Positions 1-6,011 are shown, counted from the first letter of the stretch. The stretch: 7,102 bases of DNA from Solirubrobacteraceae bacterium (GCA_025935735.1 JAICUS010000312.1:1-7102); one strand, 5' to 3'. A program made the numbers and translations. The notes: a model not told the origin generated them from the sequence alone.

Positions 1-302
1 AGGACCCGCTGCGCCGCTGGAAGCTCAGTCCGATGGACCTCGAGTCGCGCGTCCGCTGGGTCGAGTACTCGCGCGCCAAGGACGAGATGTTCCTGCACAC
101 GCACACGCCCGAGGCGCCCTGGTACACCGTCGAGGCCGACGACAAGCGGCGCGCGCGGCTGAACTGCATCGCCCACGTCCTCGAGTCGATCCCCTACGAG
201 GACGTGCTCCCGCCGCCGCTCGAGCTGCCGGCGCGCCCGCCGCGCGCCGACTACGAACGCCCGCCGCGCGGCGAGAACACGGTCATCCTCGACCGCTACT
301 GA
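1..302 (+). CDS. ppk2: Polyphosphate kinase 2 (PPK2), C-terminal part
   Basis: This is the last 99 codons of a gene whose 5' part lies outside the window; the reading frame is open from base 3. The product is a cytoplasmic kinase that moves phosphate between polyphosphate and nucleoside di- or triphosphates. The segment RRWKLSPMDLESRVRWVEYS and, further on, APWY-x-VEADDKRRARLNCIAH are family hallmarks of the PPK2 P-loop fold, and IPYEDV follows as in many homologues. The tail after it (LPPPLELPARPPR, ending in ILDRY) is proline- and arginine-rich and is usually variable. The ATG at 33-35 falls inside the conserved core, so it is an internal Met and not the start. The family assignment is firm. 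The subclass and nucleotide preference cannot be judged from this fragment. Confidence 0.93.
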   Translation, partial: DPLRRWKLSPMDLESRVRWVEYSRAKDEMFLHTHTPEAPWYTVEADDKRRARLNCIAHVLESIPYEDVLPPPLELPARPPRADYERPPRGENTVILDRY

Positions 303-403
303 GTGGCGCCGCCGGCCTCGCTGGTGATCGTGGCGCTGGTCACCTTGCTGTGTCCACGCGAGCCCCGGAGGGTGATCCGCAGGACGAGCTTGCGGCCTCG
401 CGT
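296..403 (-). pseudogene. 3' remnant of a minus-strand gene, tail-to-tail with ppk2
   Basis: On the minus strand there are 35 open codons followed by TAG at 298-296, overlapping the ppk2 stop by a few bases. The peptide contains GRKLVLRITLRGSRG and ends SATITSEAGGATQ. It alternates hydrophobic and polar residues like the last beta strands of the Ig-like or repeat domains of actinobacterial exported proteins. A TGA at 406-404 closes the frame upstream, so no intact gene exists. I infer the surviving 3' end of a formerly convergent gene, but a chance ORF is possible at this GC content. Confidence 0.28.
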
Positions 404-492
404 TCACCGAATACGGCGTCGCGACCGTCTGTTGAGCAACCCTGAGCCACATCAGGCACGGCGGCGGCAATGACCGCTGACCGCTGACGTGA

Positions 493-745
493 TCATCGCC
501 CGGCAGCCGCTGGCATGTCGCGATCGTCGAGGAGAAGCGGTCTGCGATGCGACCCGGCGGCAAGATTGAACGCGCCGGCCGCGGCTACGGCGCCGGGGTC
601 GACTACAACCGCGGGGTCCCAGTAGTTCCGCCTGAAAGGGGGCGCCGAGGTCCGCCGGGTCGACGACGGTTGTGTCCGAGTCGTCGAGAACAGCACGATC
701 CCACGCGGGCCTGCGACTGCCCCTCTCGTATTAGGGTGCGCCGCC
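493..745 (+). pseudogene. Coding-like remnant with a probable frameshift, unknown product
   Basis: This covers most of the 444-bp gap between ppk2 and the glycoside hydrolase gene. From 493 one frame reads WHVAIVEEKRSAMRPGG and later GRGYGAGVDYNRGVPVV, with roughly 80% G/C at third positions. Near 620-630 the coding-like signal appears to switch to the next frame, which reads FRLKGGAEVRRVDDG and then CVRVVENSTIPRG before running into the start of the next gene. Neither part has a plausible start, Shine-Dalgarno sequence or recognisable domain. I read it as a degraded gene end, with low confidence. The rest of the gap (404-492) holds only a short tandem repeat of GACCGCT at 472-488. Confidence 0.22.
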
Positions 746-746
746 G

Positions 747-2090
747 ATGACATTGCGAACGCGGGGAAGCCGGATCGTTGACGCTGACGGCGATCCCGTC
801 CGCCTCAAGGGCACCAACGTCGGCGGTTGGCTCAACATGGAGAACTTCATCACCGGCTACGCCGCCAACGAGTCGATGATGCGGGCGGCGATGCTCGCCG
901 TGCTCGGACGGGACAGGTATGAGCTCTTCTTCGAGACGCTGCTGTCCTCGTTCTACGGCGAGGCCGATGCCGCCTTCCTGGCGGAGATCGGGCTCAACTG
1001 CGTCCGCATCCCGGTCAACTACCGCCACCTCGAGGCCGACGCGCGACCGTTCGAGATCATCGAGGACGGCTTCCGCCACCTCGACCGGGCGATCGAGGCC
1101 GGAGCGGCGCATGGCGTGTACAGCATCATCGACCTGCACGCCCTGCCCGGCTCGCAGAACCAGCACTGGCACTCGGACAACCCGACGCACCGGGCGTTGT
1201 TCTGGAAGCACCGTCACTTCCAGGACCGCGTGGTCGGGATCTGGGAGGCGATCGCCGACCGCTACAAGGGCGACGAGTGGGTCGCGGGCTACAACCTCAT
1301 GAACGAGCCCGCCGATGAGACGCGTGCGGTGGTCGGCCCGTTCTACCAGCGGCTCGCGACCGCCATCCGCGAGATCGACCCGGAGCACATCCTGCTCTTC
1401 GACGGCAACACGTACTCGACCGAGTTCGGCTTCTTCGGCGAGCCGCTCGAAAACGCCATCTACACGCTGCACGACTATGTCCCGGCCGGCCTCGGGCGCG
1501 CCGACCACTACCCCGGTCCGGAGTCGGCCGAGGCGAAGTTCCTCCAGCGCTCGGAGTACGCGCGGCGCACCGGCACGCCGATCTACGTCGGCGAGTTCGC
1601 CCCGATCTACACGGGCGATGACGAGGAGGACGCCGTTCGCCGGCGGATCCTCGACGACCAGCTCGCGATCTACCGTCGCTACGACGCCGGCTTCGCGACC
1701 TGGCAGCACAAGGACCTGGGCCGCCAAGGCCTCACCTACGTGCGCCCCGAATCGCCATACGGCGAGTTGGTGGCGGATTTCGTGGCCAAGAAGCGCCGGC
1801 TGGGGGTCGACCAATGGGGGAGCAGCGGGAGCGAGAACCCCGAGGTCACGCAGCCGATCCAGGACCTCGTCGCCCGCGAGGCGCCCGGCTTCGACCCGTA
1901 CCCGTGGGGGCGGTTCGACTTCGTGCGCACTCTCGTGCTCAACATCACGCTCGCGCAGCCGCTGTGCGGCGAATACGCCGAGCTGTTCCGCGGCCTCGGC
2001 GACGACGAGCTGATCACGCTCGCCGAGTCGTTCAAGTTCGAGAACTGCGCCGTGCGCGAGCACCTCCGCGACCAGCTACGTGACGCGTGA
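747..2090 (+). CDS. GH5-type (cellulase-fold) glycoside hydrolase, cytoplasmic
   Basis: A 447-residue retaining glycoside hydrolase with a (beta/alpha)8 barrel. Visible GH5 marks are LKGTNVGGWLN (about 20-30), VRIPVNY with the conserved Arg (87-92), DLHALPG (129-135), NLMNEP with the acid/base Glu187, HDY (242-244), IYVGEFAP with the nucleophile Glu283, and ATWQHKDLG with Trp319. There is no signal peptide or membrane segment, so it should act inside the cell on an imported oligosaccharide or small glycoside. After the barrel, about 75 helical residues (371-447; DDELITLAESFKFENC) form an extension of unknown role. The ATG at 747 is favoured because the N-terminal RIVDADGDPVRLKGTN block aligns with family starts; the Shine-Dalgarno is weak. 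It is the first gene of the operon and its stop overlaps the next start in GTGA. The family is confident; the substrate (beta-glucan, xylan fragment, glycolipid or other) is not determinable here. Confidence 0.85.
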   Translation: MTLRTRGSRIVDADGDPVRLKGTNVGGWLNMENFITGYAANESMMRAAMLAVLGRDRYELFFETLLSSFYGEADAAFLAEIGLNCVRIPVNYRHLEADARPFEIIEDGFRHLDRAIEAGAAHGVYSIIDLHALPGSQNQHWHSDNPTHRALFWKHRHFQDRVVGIWEAIADRYKGDEWVAGYNLMNEPADETRAVVGPFYQRLATAIREIDPEHILLFDGNTYSTEFGFFGEPLENAIYTLHDYVPAGLGRADHYPGPESAEAKFLQRSEYARRTGTPIYVGEFAPIYTGDDEEDAVRRRILDDQLAIYRRYDAGFATWQHKDLGRQGLTYVRPESPYGELVADFVAKKRRLGVDQWGSSGSENPEVTQPIQDLVAREAPGFDPYPWGRFDFVRTLVLNITLAQPLCGEYAELFRGLGDDELITLAESFKFENCAVREHLRDQLRDA

Positions 2091-3157
2091 CCACCACGTT
2101 CGGCGTCATCGGCAGCGGCTGGCGCTGCGAGTTCTTCCTCCGGCTCGCGCAGGCCGCGCCGGACCGCCTGCGCGCCGCCGGCGTGGTCACCCGCAGCGCC
2201 GAGCGCGGTGAGCAGGTGACGGCGCAGTGGGGCGTGCCCACCTTCCGCACCGCCGAGGAGCTGCTCGCGGCGGGACCGGACTACGTGATCGTCGCCGTGC
2301 CCTGGGCGGTCACCCCTGACGCGACGCGCGAGCTCGTCGGCCTCGGCGCCCGCGTGCTCGCAGAGACCCCGCCGGCCCCCGACCTCCCCGGCCTGCGGGC
2401 GTTGTGGGACGACGTCGGGGGCAGCGGCCTCGTGCAGGTCGGCGAGCAGTACCTGCTGATGCCCGGCCACGCCGCCCGCTTGGCCGCCCTGCGCGAGGGC
2501 GTGATCGGCGAACCGACGTCCGTGCAGATCTCGTCGACTCACCTCTATCACGCGGTCTCGCTGATCCGCGGGCTGCTCGGCGTCGGCTTCGAGCCGGCGA
2601 CGGTGTCGGCGCGGGCGTTCACCGCGCCGCTCGCCGACCCGCTCGGCTTCGGCGAGTGGAGGGGCGACGCGACACCCAAGGACACGGTCACGACGCTCGC
2701 CACCATCGACTGGGGCGGGCGGATGGGCCTGTACGACTTCACCGACAACCAGTGGTGGAACCCGCTGCGCCACCGCCGGATCGTGATCCGGGGCGCGGGT
2801 GGCGAGATCGCAGACGACCGCCTCGTGCGGCTCGCCGACCCCACGACGCCCGTGGCGTCCGCTTTCGAGTACCGGCGCACGGGCATCGACCTCAACCTCG
2901 AAGGCAACGACCTGCAGCACGTCTCGCTCGACGGCCGCGTGCTCTACCGCAATCCATTCGCGGGCACGCGCCTGTCCGAGGACGACGTCGCCGTCGCCGA
3001 CCTGCTCGAGCGCACAGGCGCGTGGGCGCGCGGCGAAGGGCCGGAGCCCTACCCGCTCGCCGACGGCCTGCAGGACCACCTGATCAGCCTCGCGATCGGC
3101 GAGTCGGCGAAGACCGGCCGCGACGTGACGACGGAGCGGGAGGCCTGGGCGCGGTGA
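2087..3157 (+). CDS. Gfo/Idh/MocA-family NAD(P)-dependent oxidoreductase
   Basis: A 356-residue two-domain dehydrogenase-like protein. An N-terminal Rossmann fold starts at FGVIGSGWR (5-13), followed by DYVIVAVPW (65-73), the usual nucleotide-contact strand. The C-terminal alpha/beta domain begins about residue 115 (QVGEQYLLMPGH) and carries the helix HAVSLIRGLLG (155-165). Family members oxidise or reduce sugar hydroxyl groups, inositols or sugar acids. An oddity is that the usual catalytic EKP motif reads E93-T94-P95 (AETPPAPD), so the expected lysine is absent. I recall an ETPPAP subgroup, which would argue for a divergent clade and not for damage. The GTG start overlaps the upstream TGA by 4 bp and its own stop overlaps the next GTG, which implies translational coupling. 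The fold is confident; the substrate is unknown, probably a product of the GH5 enzyme. Confidence 0.85.
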   Translation: MTTTFGVIGSGWRCEFFLRLAQAAPDRLRAAGVVTRSAERGEQVTAQWGVPTFRTAEELLAAGPDYVIVAVPWAVTPDATRELVGLGARVLAETPPAPDLPGLRALWDDVGGSGLVQVGEQYLLMPGHAARLAALREGVIGEPTSVQISSTHLYHAVSLIRGLLGVGFEPATVSARAFTAPLADPLGFGEWRGDATPKDTVTTLATIDWGGRMGLYDFTDNQWWNPLRHRRIVIRGAGGEIADDRLVRLADPTTPVASAFEYRRTGIDLNLEGNDLQHVSLDGRVLYRNPFAGTRLSEDDVAVADLLERTGAWARGEGPEPYPLADGLQDHLISLAIGESAKTGRDVTTEREAWAR

Positions 3158-3552
3158 GGGCGGCGGTGCTGCACCAGCCGGGGGAGCCGCTGCGCATCGA
3201 GGAGCTCGAGCTCGAGGACCCCCGCCCGGGCGAGATCCGCGTCCGCGTCGCCGCCGCGGGCGTCTGCCACAGCCACTACCGCTACATGACCGGCGACCTG
3301 CCGTGCCGGCTGCCGATCGTCGTCGGCCACGAGGGCAGCGGGACGGTCGAGGCCGTGGGCGACGGCGTGGAGTCGGTCGGGCCCGGCGACCTGGTGACGA
3401 CGGTGGACCTCCCGGGCCTGCTCGGGCTCTACCTCGCCGGGCGCCTCCCGCTCGACGAGCTGCTCGGCGACGACTACCCGCTCGAGGGCGTCAACGAGGC
3501 GTACGCGGCGCTCGCGCAGGGTGCCATCGGGCGCGCGGTGCTGCTGCCATGA
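3154..3552 (+). CDS. Zinc alcohol dehydrogenase (MDR family) with large in-frame internal deletion
   Basis: A 132-residue product where intact relatives have about 350. Residues 1-81 are the start of a GroES-like catalytic domain: GVCHSHYRYMTGD with zinc ligand Cys38, LPIVVGHEGSGTVEAVGDGV with His59-Glu60, then PGDLV. Without any frame change it then jumps to the last 50 residues of such enzymes (VDLPGLLGLYLAGRLPLDEL, then YPLEGVNEAYAAL, IGRAVLLP). The structural-zinc cysteine loop, the third catalytic zinc ligand and the whole NAD-binding Rossmann fold are missing. Short direct repeats GACCT at 3388-3392 and 3406-3410 lie near the joint. Both ends keep perfect 4-bp overlaps with neighbours (GTGA at 3154, ATGA at 3549). 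It cannot be a working dehydrogenase. It is either a fresh in-frame pseudogene, tolerated because it preserves coupling to the SDR, or an assembly collapse; a small domain protein with another role is less likely. Confidence 0.8.
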   Translation: MRAAVLHQPGEPLRIEELELEDPRPGEIRVRVAAAGVCHSHYRYMTGDLPCRLPIVVGHEGSGTVEAVGDGVESVGPGDLVTTVDLPGLLGLYLAGRLPLDELLGDDYPLEGVNEAYAALAQGAIGRAVLLP

Positions 3553-4310
3553 CCGAGTTCGCGACCTATCCGAGCCTGCGCGACCGCGTGGCGTTCGTAT
3601 CCGGCGGCGCCACCGGTCTCGGGGCCGAGTTCGTGGCGCAGCTCGCCGCCCAGGGCGCGCGCGTCGCCTTCGTGGACGTCCAGGACGGTGCCGGTCTGGC
3701 CTCGACAGTGGCCGCGGACGGCCACCCCGAGCCGTTCTTCCAGCACTGTGACGTGCGCGACGTCGACGCGTTGCAGGCCGCGATCGCCGCCGCGGCCGAC
3801 CGGCTCGGCCCGATCGCCGTGCTCGTCAACAACGCCGCCAACGACGTCCGCATCCCCATCGACGACATCACCGCCGAGAAGTGGAACGAGCTCTCGGAGG
3901 TCAACGTCCGCCACCACTTCTTCGCCACCCAGGCGGTGCGGCCGATGATGCGCGAGGCGGGCGGCGGCTCCGTCATCAATCTCGGCTCGATCAGCGCGCA
4001 CATCGATCTACTCCAGCTGCCCGTCTACATCACCGCCAAGGCCGGCATCGAAGGGCTGACGCACACGCTGGCGCGCGAGCTCGGCCCGGAGCGCATCCGC
4101 GTCAATTGCGTGCTGCCGGGCTGGATCATGACCGAGCGCCAGCTCACGCACTGGGTCACACCGGAGGCGGAGGAGGCGATCGCCCGCAACCAGTGCCTGC
4201 CGGACAAGCTCTACCCAGAGGACGTCGCGCGGCTCGTGCTCTGGCTTGCCGCCGACGACAGCCGGATGTGCACATCACAGCGATGGATCGTCGATGGAGG
4301 TTGGATGTGA
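3549..4310 (+). CDS. SDR-family sugar dehydrogenase, D-xylose 1-dehydrogenase-like
   Basis: A 253-residue classical short-chain dehydrogenase. It shows the cofactor motif SGGATGLG (18-25), acidic Asp43 at the end of beta-2 (FVDVQ), which favours NAD over NADP, NNAAND (94-99), and a catalytic tetrad Asn119, Ser147, Tyr160, Lys164 (YITAK). As far as I can recall it, the sequence tracks Caulobacter xylose dehydrogenase XylB closely: YPSL at the N-terminus, NVRHHFFATQAV, INLGSIS, KAGIEGLTHTLARELG, IRVNCVLPGWIMTERQ, NQCLPDKLYPEDVA and the C-terminal IVDGGW. A role oxidising an aldose (xylose, arabinose, fucose or glucose) to its lactone fits the upstream glycoside hydrolase. The ATG at 3549 is chosen because it overlaps the previous stop as ATGA and gives a normal family N-terminus; in-frame codons further upstream run through the alcohol dehydrogenase gene. 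The exact sugar is an inference. Confidence 0.88.
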   Translation: MTEFATYPSLRDRVAFVSGGATGLGAEFVAQLAAQGARVAFVDVQDGAGLASTVAADGHPEPFFQHCDVRDVDALQAAIAAAADRLGPIAVLVNNAANDVRIPIDDITAEKWNELSEVNVRHHFFATQAVRPMMREAGGGSVINLGSISAHIDLLQLPVYITAKAGIEGLTHTLARELGPERIRVNCVLPGWIMTERQLTHWVTPEAEEAIARNQCLPDKLYPEDVARLVLWLAADDSRMCTSQRWIVDGGWM

Positions 4311-4313
4311 GAG

Positions 4314-4348
4314 CCCACTGTGGGGCGGGCCGTCTGCCGGGTTCCCGG
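4314..4348. terminator. Weak hairpins between convergent genes
   Basis: The 67-bp gap between the SDR stop and the convergent aldehyde dehydrogenase stop contains two small inverted repeats. CCCA-CTG-TGGG lies at 4314-4324 and CCGG-GTTC-CCGG at 4337-4348. There is no T run after either on the two strands, so any termination would be of the weak, U-less kind seen in GC-rich genomes. The position is right for a bidirectional terminator; the structures themselves are marginal. Confidence 0.25.
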
Positions 4349-4377
4349 TCACGGTCGAGGCCTGAGAGATCTGGTCT

Positions 4378-5754
4378 TCAGCCGCCGACGCGGATCAGCT
4401 TCTTGTTGACGAACTCCTCGGTGCCGAAGGTCCCGAGCTCGCGCCCGAACCCTGAGGCCTTGACCCCGCCGAACGGCAGCTCGACGCCCTCGGCGCCGAC
4501 CGCGTTGATGAACACCATCCCGGCCTCGATCTGATCGGCCACGCGCAGGGCCTGGTCGTTGTCGGTGGTGAACACGTAGGAGCCGAGGCCGTACGGCGTG
4601 TCGTTGGCCAGGCGGACCGCCTCGTCCTCGGAGCCGACCCGGTAGACCTGCGCGACCGGTCCGAAGAACTCCTCCCGGTATGCCGGGTTGTCCGGCGTGA
4701 TGTCGGTCAGCACGGCGGTCTTGAAGAAGTTGCCCTCGCGTCCGCCGCCGGCGACGAGCTTGGCGCCGTTGTCGAGCGCCAGCTTGACCTGCTGCTCGAG
4801 CCGGTCGGCCGCCGTGGTCGAGGACAGCGGCCCGATGGTCGTGTCCTTCTTCTCGGGGTCGCCGGGCTCCACTGCGGTGAGCGCCTGGGTGAACTTCTCG
4901 ATGAACGCGTCGTAGTAGTCGTCGAGGACGATGAAGCGCTTCGCCGCGTTGCACGCCTGGCCCGTGTTCTCCAGGCGCCCGCCGACCGCGGCCTCCACCA
5001 CCTCGTCGATGTTGTCGGCCTTGAGCACGAGGAAGGGGTCCGAGCCGCCGAGCTCGAGCACGACCTTCTTCAGGTGCCGGCCGGCCAGCTCCGCCACCGC
5101 CGCGCCCGCCCGCCCGGAGCCGGTGAGCGAGACGCCCTGCACGCGCGGGTTCGCGATCACGTCGGCGATCTGGTCGTTGGTCGCGTAGATGTTGATGTAG
5201 GCGTCCTTGGGGACGCCGGCCTCGTGGAAGATCCGCTCCATCCACTCCGCCGACTCCGGGCACTGCGGCGCGTGCTTGAGCAGGATCGTGTTGCCCACGA
5301 TCAGGTTCGGGCCGGCGAACCGGGCGACCTGGTAGTAGGGGTAGTTCCACGGCATGATCCCCAGCAGCAGGCCGACCGACGAGCGGCGGATGAACGCCGA
5401 GCCCTCGCCGTCGAGCAACTCGATCGGCTCGTCCTTGAGCAGCTTCGCCGCGTTGTCGACGTAGTACCGGTAGATCGCAGCGGAGAACTCGACCTCGCCG
5501 ACCGCCTGGGCGATCGGCTTGCCCATCTCGCGGACGATGATCTCCCCGAGCTCGCCCTTGCGGTCCTCGTACAGCTCGGCGACCTTGCCGATGATCTCCG
5601 CGCGCTGCTCCAGCGTCGTTTCCCGCCCCCACTGGCGATGCGCGTCGGCGGCACGCGCGATCGCCGCCGCAAGGTCGGCGTCACTGATCGTCTCGTAGGT
5701 CTTGATCGTCTCGCCGGTCGCCGGGTTCACGACCGCATAGTCGCTCGTGCTCAT
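4378..5754 (-). CDS. Succinate-semialdehyde dehydrogenase-type aldehyde dehydrogenase
   Basis: A 458-residue NAD(P)-dependent aldehyde dehydrogenase, complete for the family. Key residues are Asn137 in PWNYP, Lys160 in LLKHAP, the general base Glu234 in LELGGSDP, the catalytic Cys268 in NTGQACNA and Glu362-Phe-Phe-Gly-Pro near the end of the domain. LLKHAPQCPES, RAGAAVAE, AAKRFIV and ELPFGGVKASGFGREL match the Sad (YneI) and mycobacterial GabD1 branch, which oxidises succinate semialdehyde to succinate. Related branches oxidise 2-oxoglutarate semialdehyde, the last step of oxidative pentose degradation, so a link with the neighbouring sugar operon is possible but unproven. The ATG at 5754 is chosen because MSTSDYAVVNPATGE is the normal N-terminus; the 41-codon extension upstream reads through tRNA sequence. 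The gene is transcribed towards the SDR and sits just downstream of the tRNA-His fragment in its own orientation. Confidence 0.9.
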   Translation of the reverse strand: MSTSDYAVVNPATGETIKTYETISDADLAAAIARAADAHRQWGRETTLEQRAEIIGKVAELYEDRKGELGEIIVREMGKPIAQAVGEVEFSAAIYRYYVDNAAKLLKDEPIELLDGEGSAFIRRSSVGLLLGIMPWNYPYYQVARFAGPNLIVGNTILLKHAPQCPESAEWMERIFHEAGVPKDAYINIYATNDQIADVIANPRVQGVSLTGSGRAGAAVAELAGRHLKKVVLELGGSDPFLVLKADNIDEVVEAAVGGRLENTGQACNAAKRFIVLDDYYDAFIEKFTQALTAVEPGDPEKKDTTIGPLSSTTAADRLEQQVKLALDNGAKLVAGGGREGNFFKTAVLTDITPDNPAYREEFFGPVAQVYRVGSEDEAVRLANDTPYGLGSYVFTTDNDQALRVADQIEAGMVFINAVGAEGVELPFGGVKASGFGRELGTFGTEEFVNKKLIRVGG

Positions 5755-5783
5755 CCGTTCATTTTCGCCCGGGACCCAGCTCC

Positions 5784-5820
5784 ACGATGGACAACGACGC
5801 CAGGGGGCGTGTGACAAGGA
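5784..5820 (-). promoter_or_regulatory. Possible promoter region of the aldehyde dehydrogenase gene
   Basis: On the minus strand a TTGTCA element (plus-strand 5812-5817) resembles a -35 box. It lies some 58 bp upstream of the start codon, but the element 17 bp downstream (TTGTCC) is a poor -10. A perfect 5-bp inverted repeat, ACGCC-AGGG-GGCGT, sits at 5797-5810 between them and could bind a regulator. This is only a position-based suggestion. Confidence 0.15.
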
Positions 5821-5831
5821 TCCCGGTTGGT

Positions 5832-5881
5832 TCGGGTTGTGGTCCCGGCGGTCGGGGGTTCGAGTCCCCTCGCTCACCCCT
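5832..5881 (+). other. tRNA-His 3' half, probable attachment site of an integrative element
   Basis: A partial tRNA with His anticodon GTG at 5839-5841. The anticodon stem is 5832-5836/5844-5848 (TCGGG/CCCGG) around loop TTGTGGT. The variable loop CGGTC is at 5849-5853, and the T stem is 5854-5858/5866-5870 around TTCGAGT at 5859-5865. The 3' acceptor strand CGCTCAC is 5871-5877, followed by discriminator C, which is typical of tRNA-His; CCA is not encoded. The 5' partner GTGAGCG and a proper D arm are absent: bases 5809-5831 pair at only a few positions. So it is not a working tRNA. A 3' half ending exactly at the tRNA end is what tyrosine-integrase elements leave at their distal end. With the tRNA on plus, the element would lie to the left of this copy and old flank to the right, unless elements sit in tandem. 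Confidence 0.72.
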
Positions 5882-5904
5882 CAGGAATTCCCTGCAAAAC
5901 GCAA

Positions 5905-5921
5905 CTGTTCGCACCGAACAG
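5905..5921. repeat. Perfect 7-bp inverted repeat after the tRNA fragment
   Basis: CTGTTCG and CGAACAG at 5905-5911 and 5915-5921 form a perfect stem around CAC. It lies about 25 bp after the tRNA 3' end. It may be a leftover tRNA terminator without a T run, or a protein-binding site. Confidence 0.5.
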
Positions 5922-5927
5922 GGTTCG

Positions 5928-5964
5928 CCCAAATCCGCCCACGGGGACAGATTTGGGGACAGAT
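5928..5964. repeat. Inverted repeat overlapping a 10-bp direct repeat
   Basis: CCCAAATC (5928-5935) and GATTTGGG (5950-5957) are perfect inverted copies 14 bp apart. The right arm overlaps two perfect direct copies of GGGGACAGAT at 5943-5952 and 5955-5964, with period 12. Repeats of this spacing beside a tRNA-type att core resemble integrase arm-binding sites or excisionase sites, but they could equally regulate the following gene. Confidence 0.5.
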
Positions 5965-6011
5965 GCGCCCGCAACTACCCCCCGGGACCACCGAAAATGA
6001 GGTAGGGGGCG

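Noticed and set aside
472..488. Tandem GACCGCT repeat as a CRISPR or iteron start
   Set aside because: There are only about 2.4 copies of a 7-mer with no spacers or further copies in the window.
706..746. Sigma-70 promoter with TATTAG at 729-734 before the glycoside hydrolase gene
   Set aside because: TATTAG is -10-like and close to the ATG, but no -35 element is present at a normal distance, so it was not listed as a feature.
603..2063. Long minus-strand open frame opposite the glycoside hydrolase gene
   Set aside because: It is an Arg/Glu/Val-rich low-complexity translation typical of the antisense of GC-rich genes, while the plus strand has clear GH5 motifs.
1736..3079. Long minus-strand open frame opposite the Gfo/Idh/MocA gene
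   Set aside because: It is antisense to two genes with recognisable domains and has no family motif of its own.
3303..3548. Upstream in-frame start for the SDR
   Set aside because: The frame is open upstream, but the peptide is Arg/Ala-rich shadow of the alcohol dehydrogenase; the ATGA overlap and MTEFATYPSLRDR start fit the family.
5755..5877. 41-codon N-terminal extension of the aldehyde dehydrogenase
   Set aside because: It is read through the tRNA fragment (giving the artefact-like GTRTPDRRD) and is absent from the family; the start at 5754 gives a normal N-terminus.
5809..5881. A complete, functional tRNA-His
   Set aside because: The 5' acceptor strand pairs at only about four of seven positions in any alignment, and no proper D stem is found; the region before the anticodon arm is too short when the best 5' match is used.
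5905..5921. SOS (LexA) box
   Set aside because: The half-sites are GTTCG-N3-CGAAC, the reverse order of the actinobacterial CGAAC-N4-GTTCG site, and the spacing differs.
5759..5974. Minus-strand ORF containing GDSNPRPPG
   Set aside because: This peptide is the well-known false translation across a tRNA T arm.
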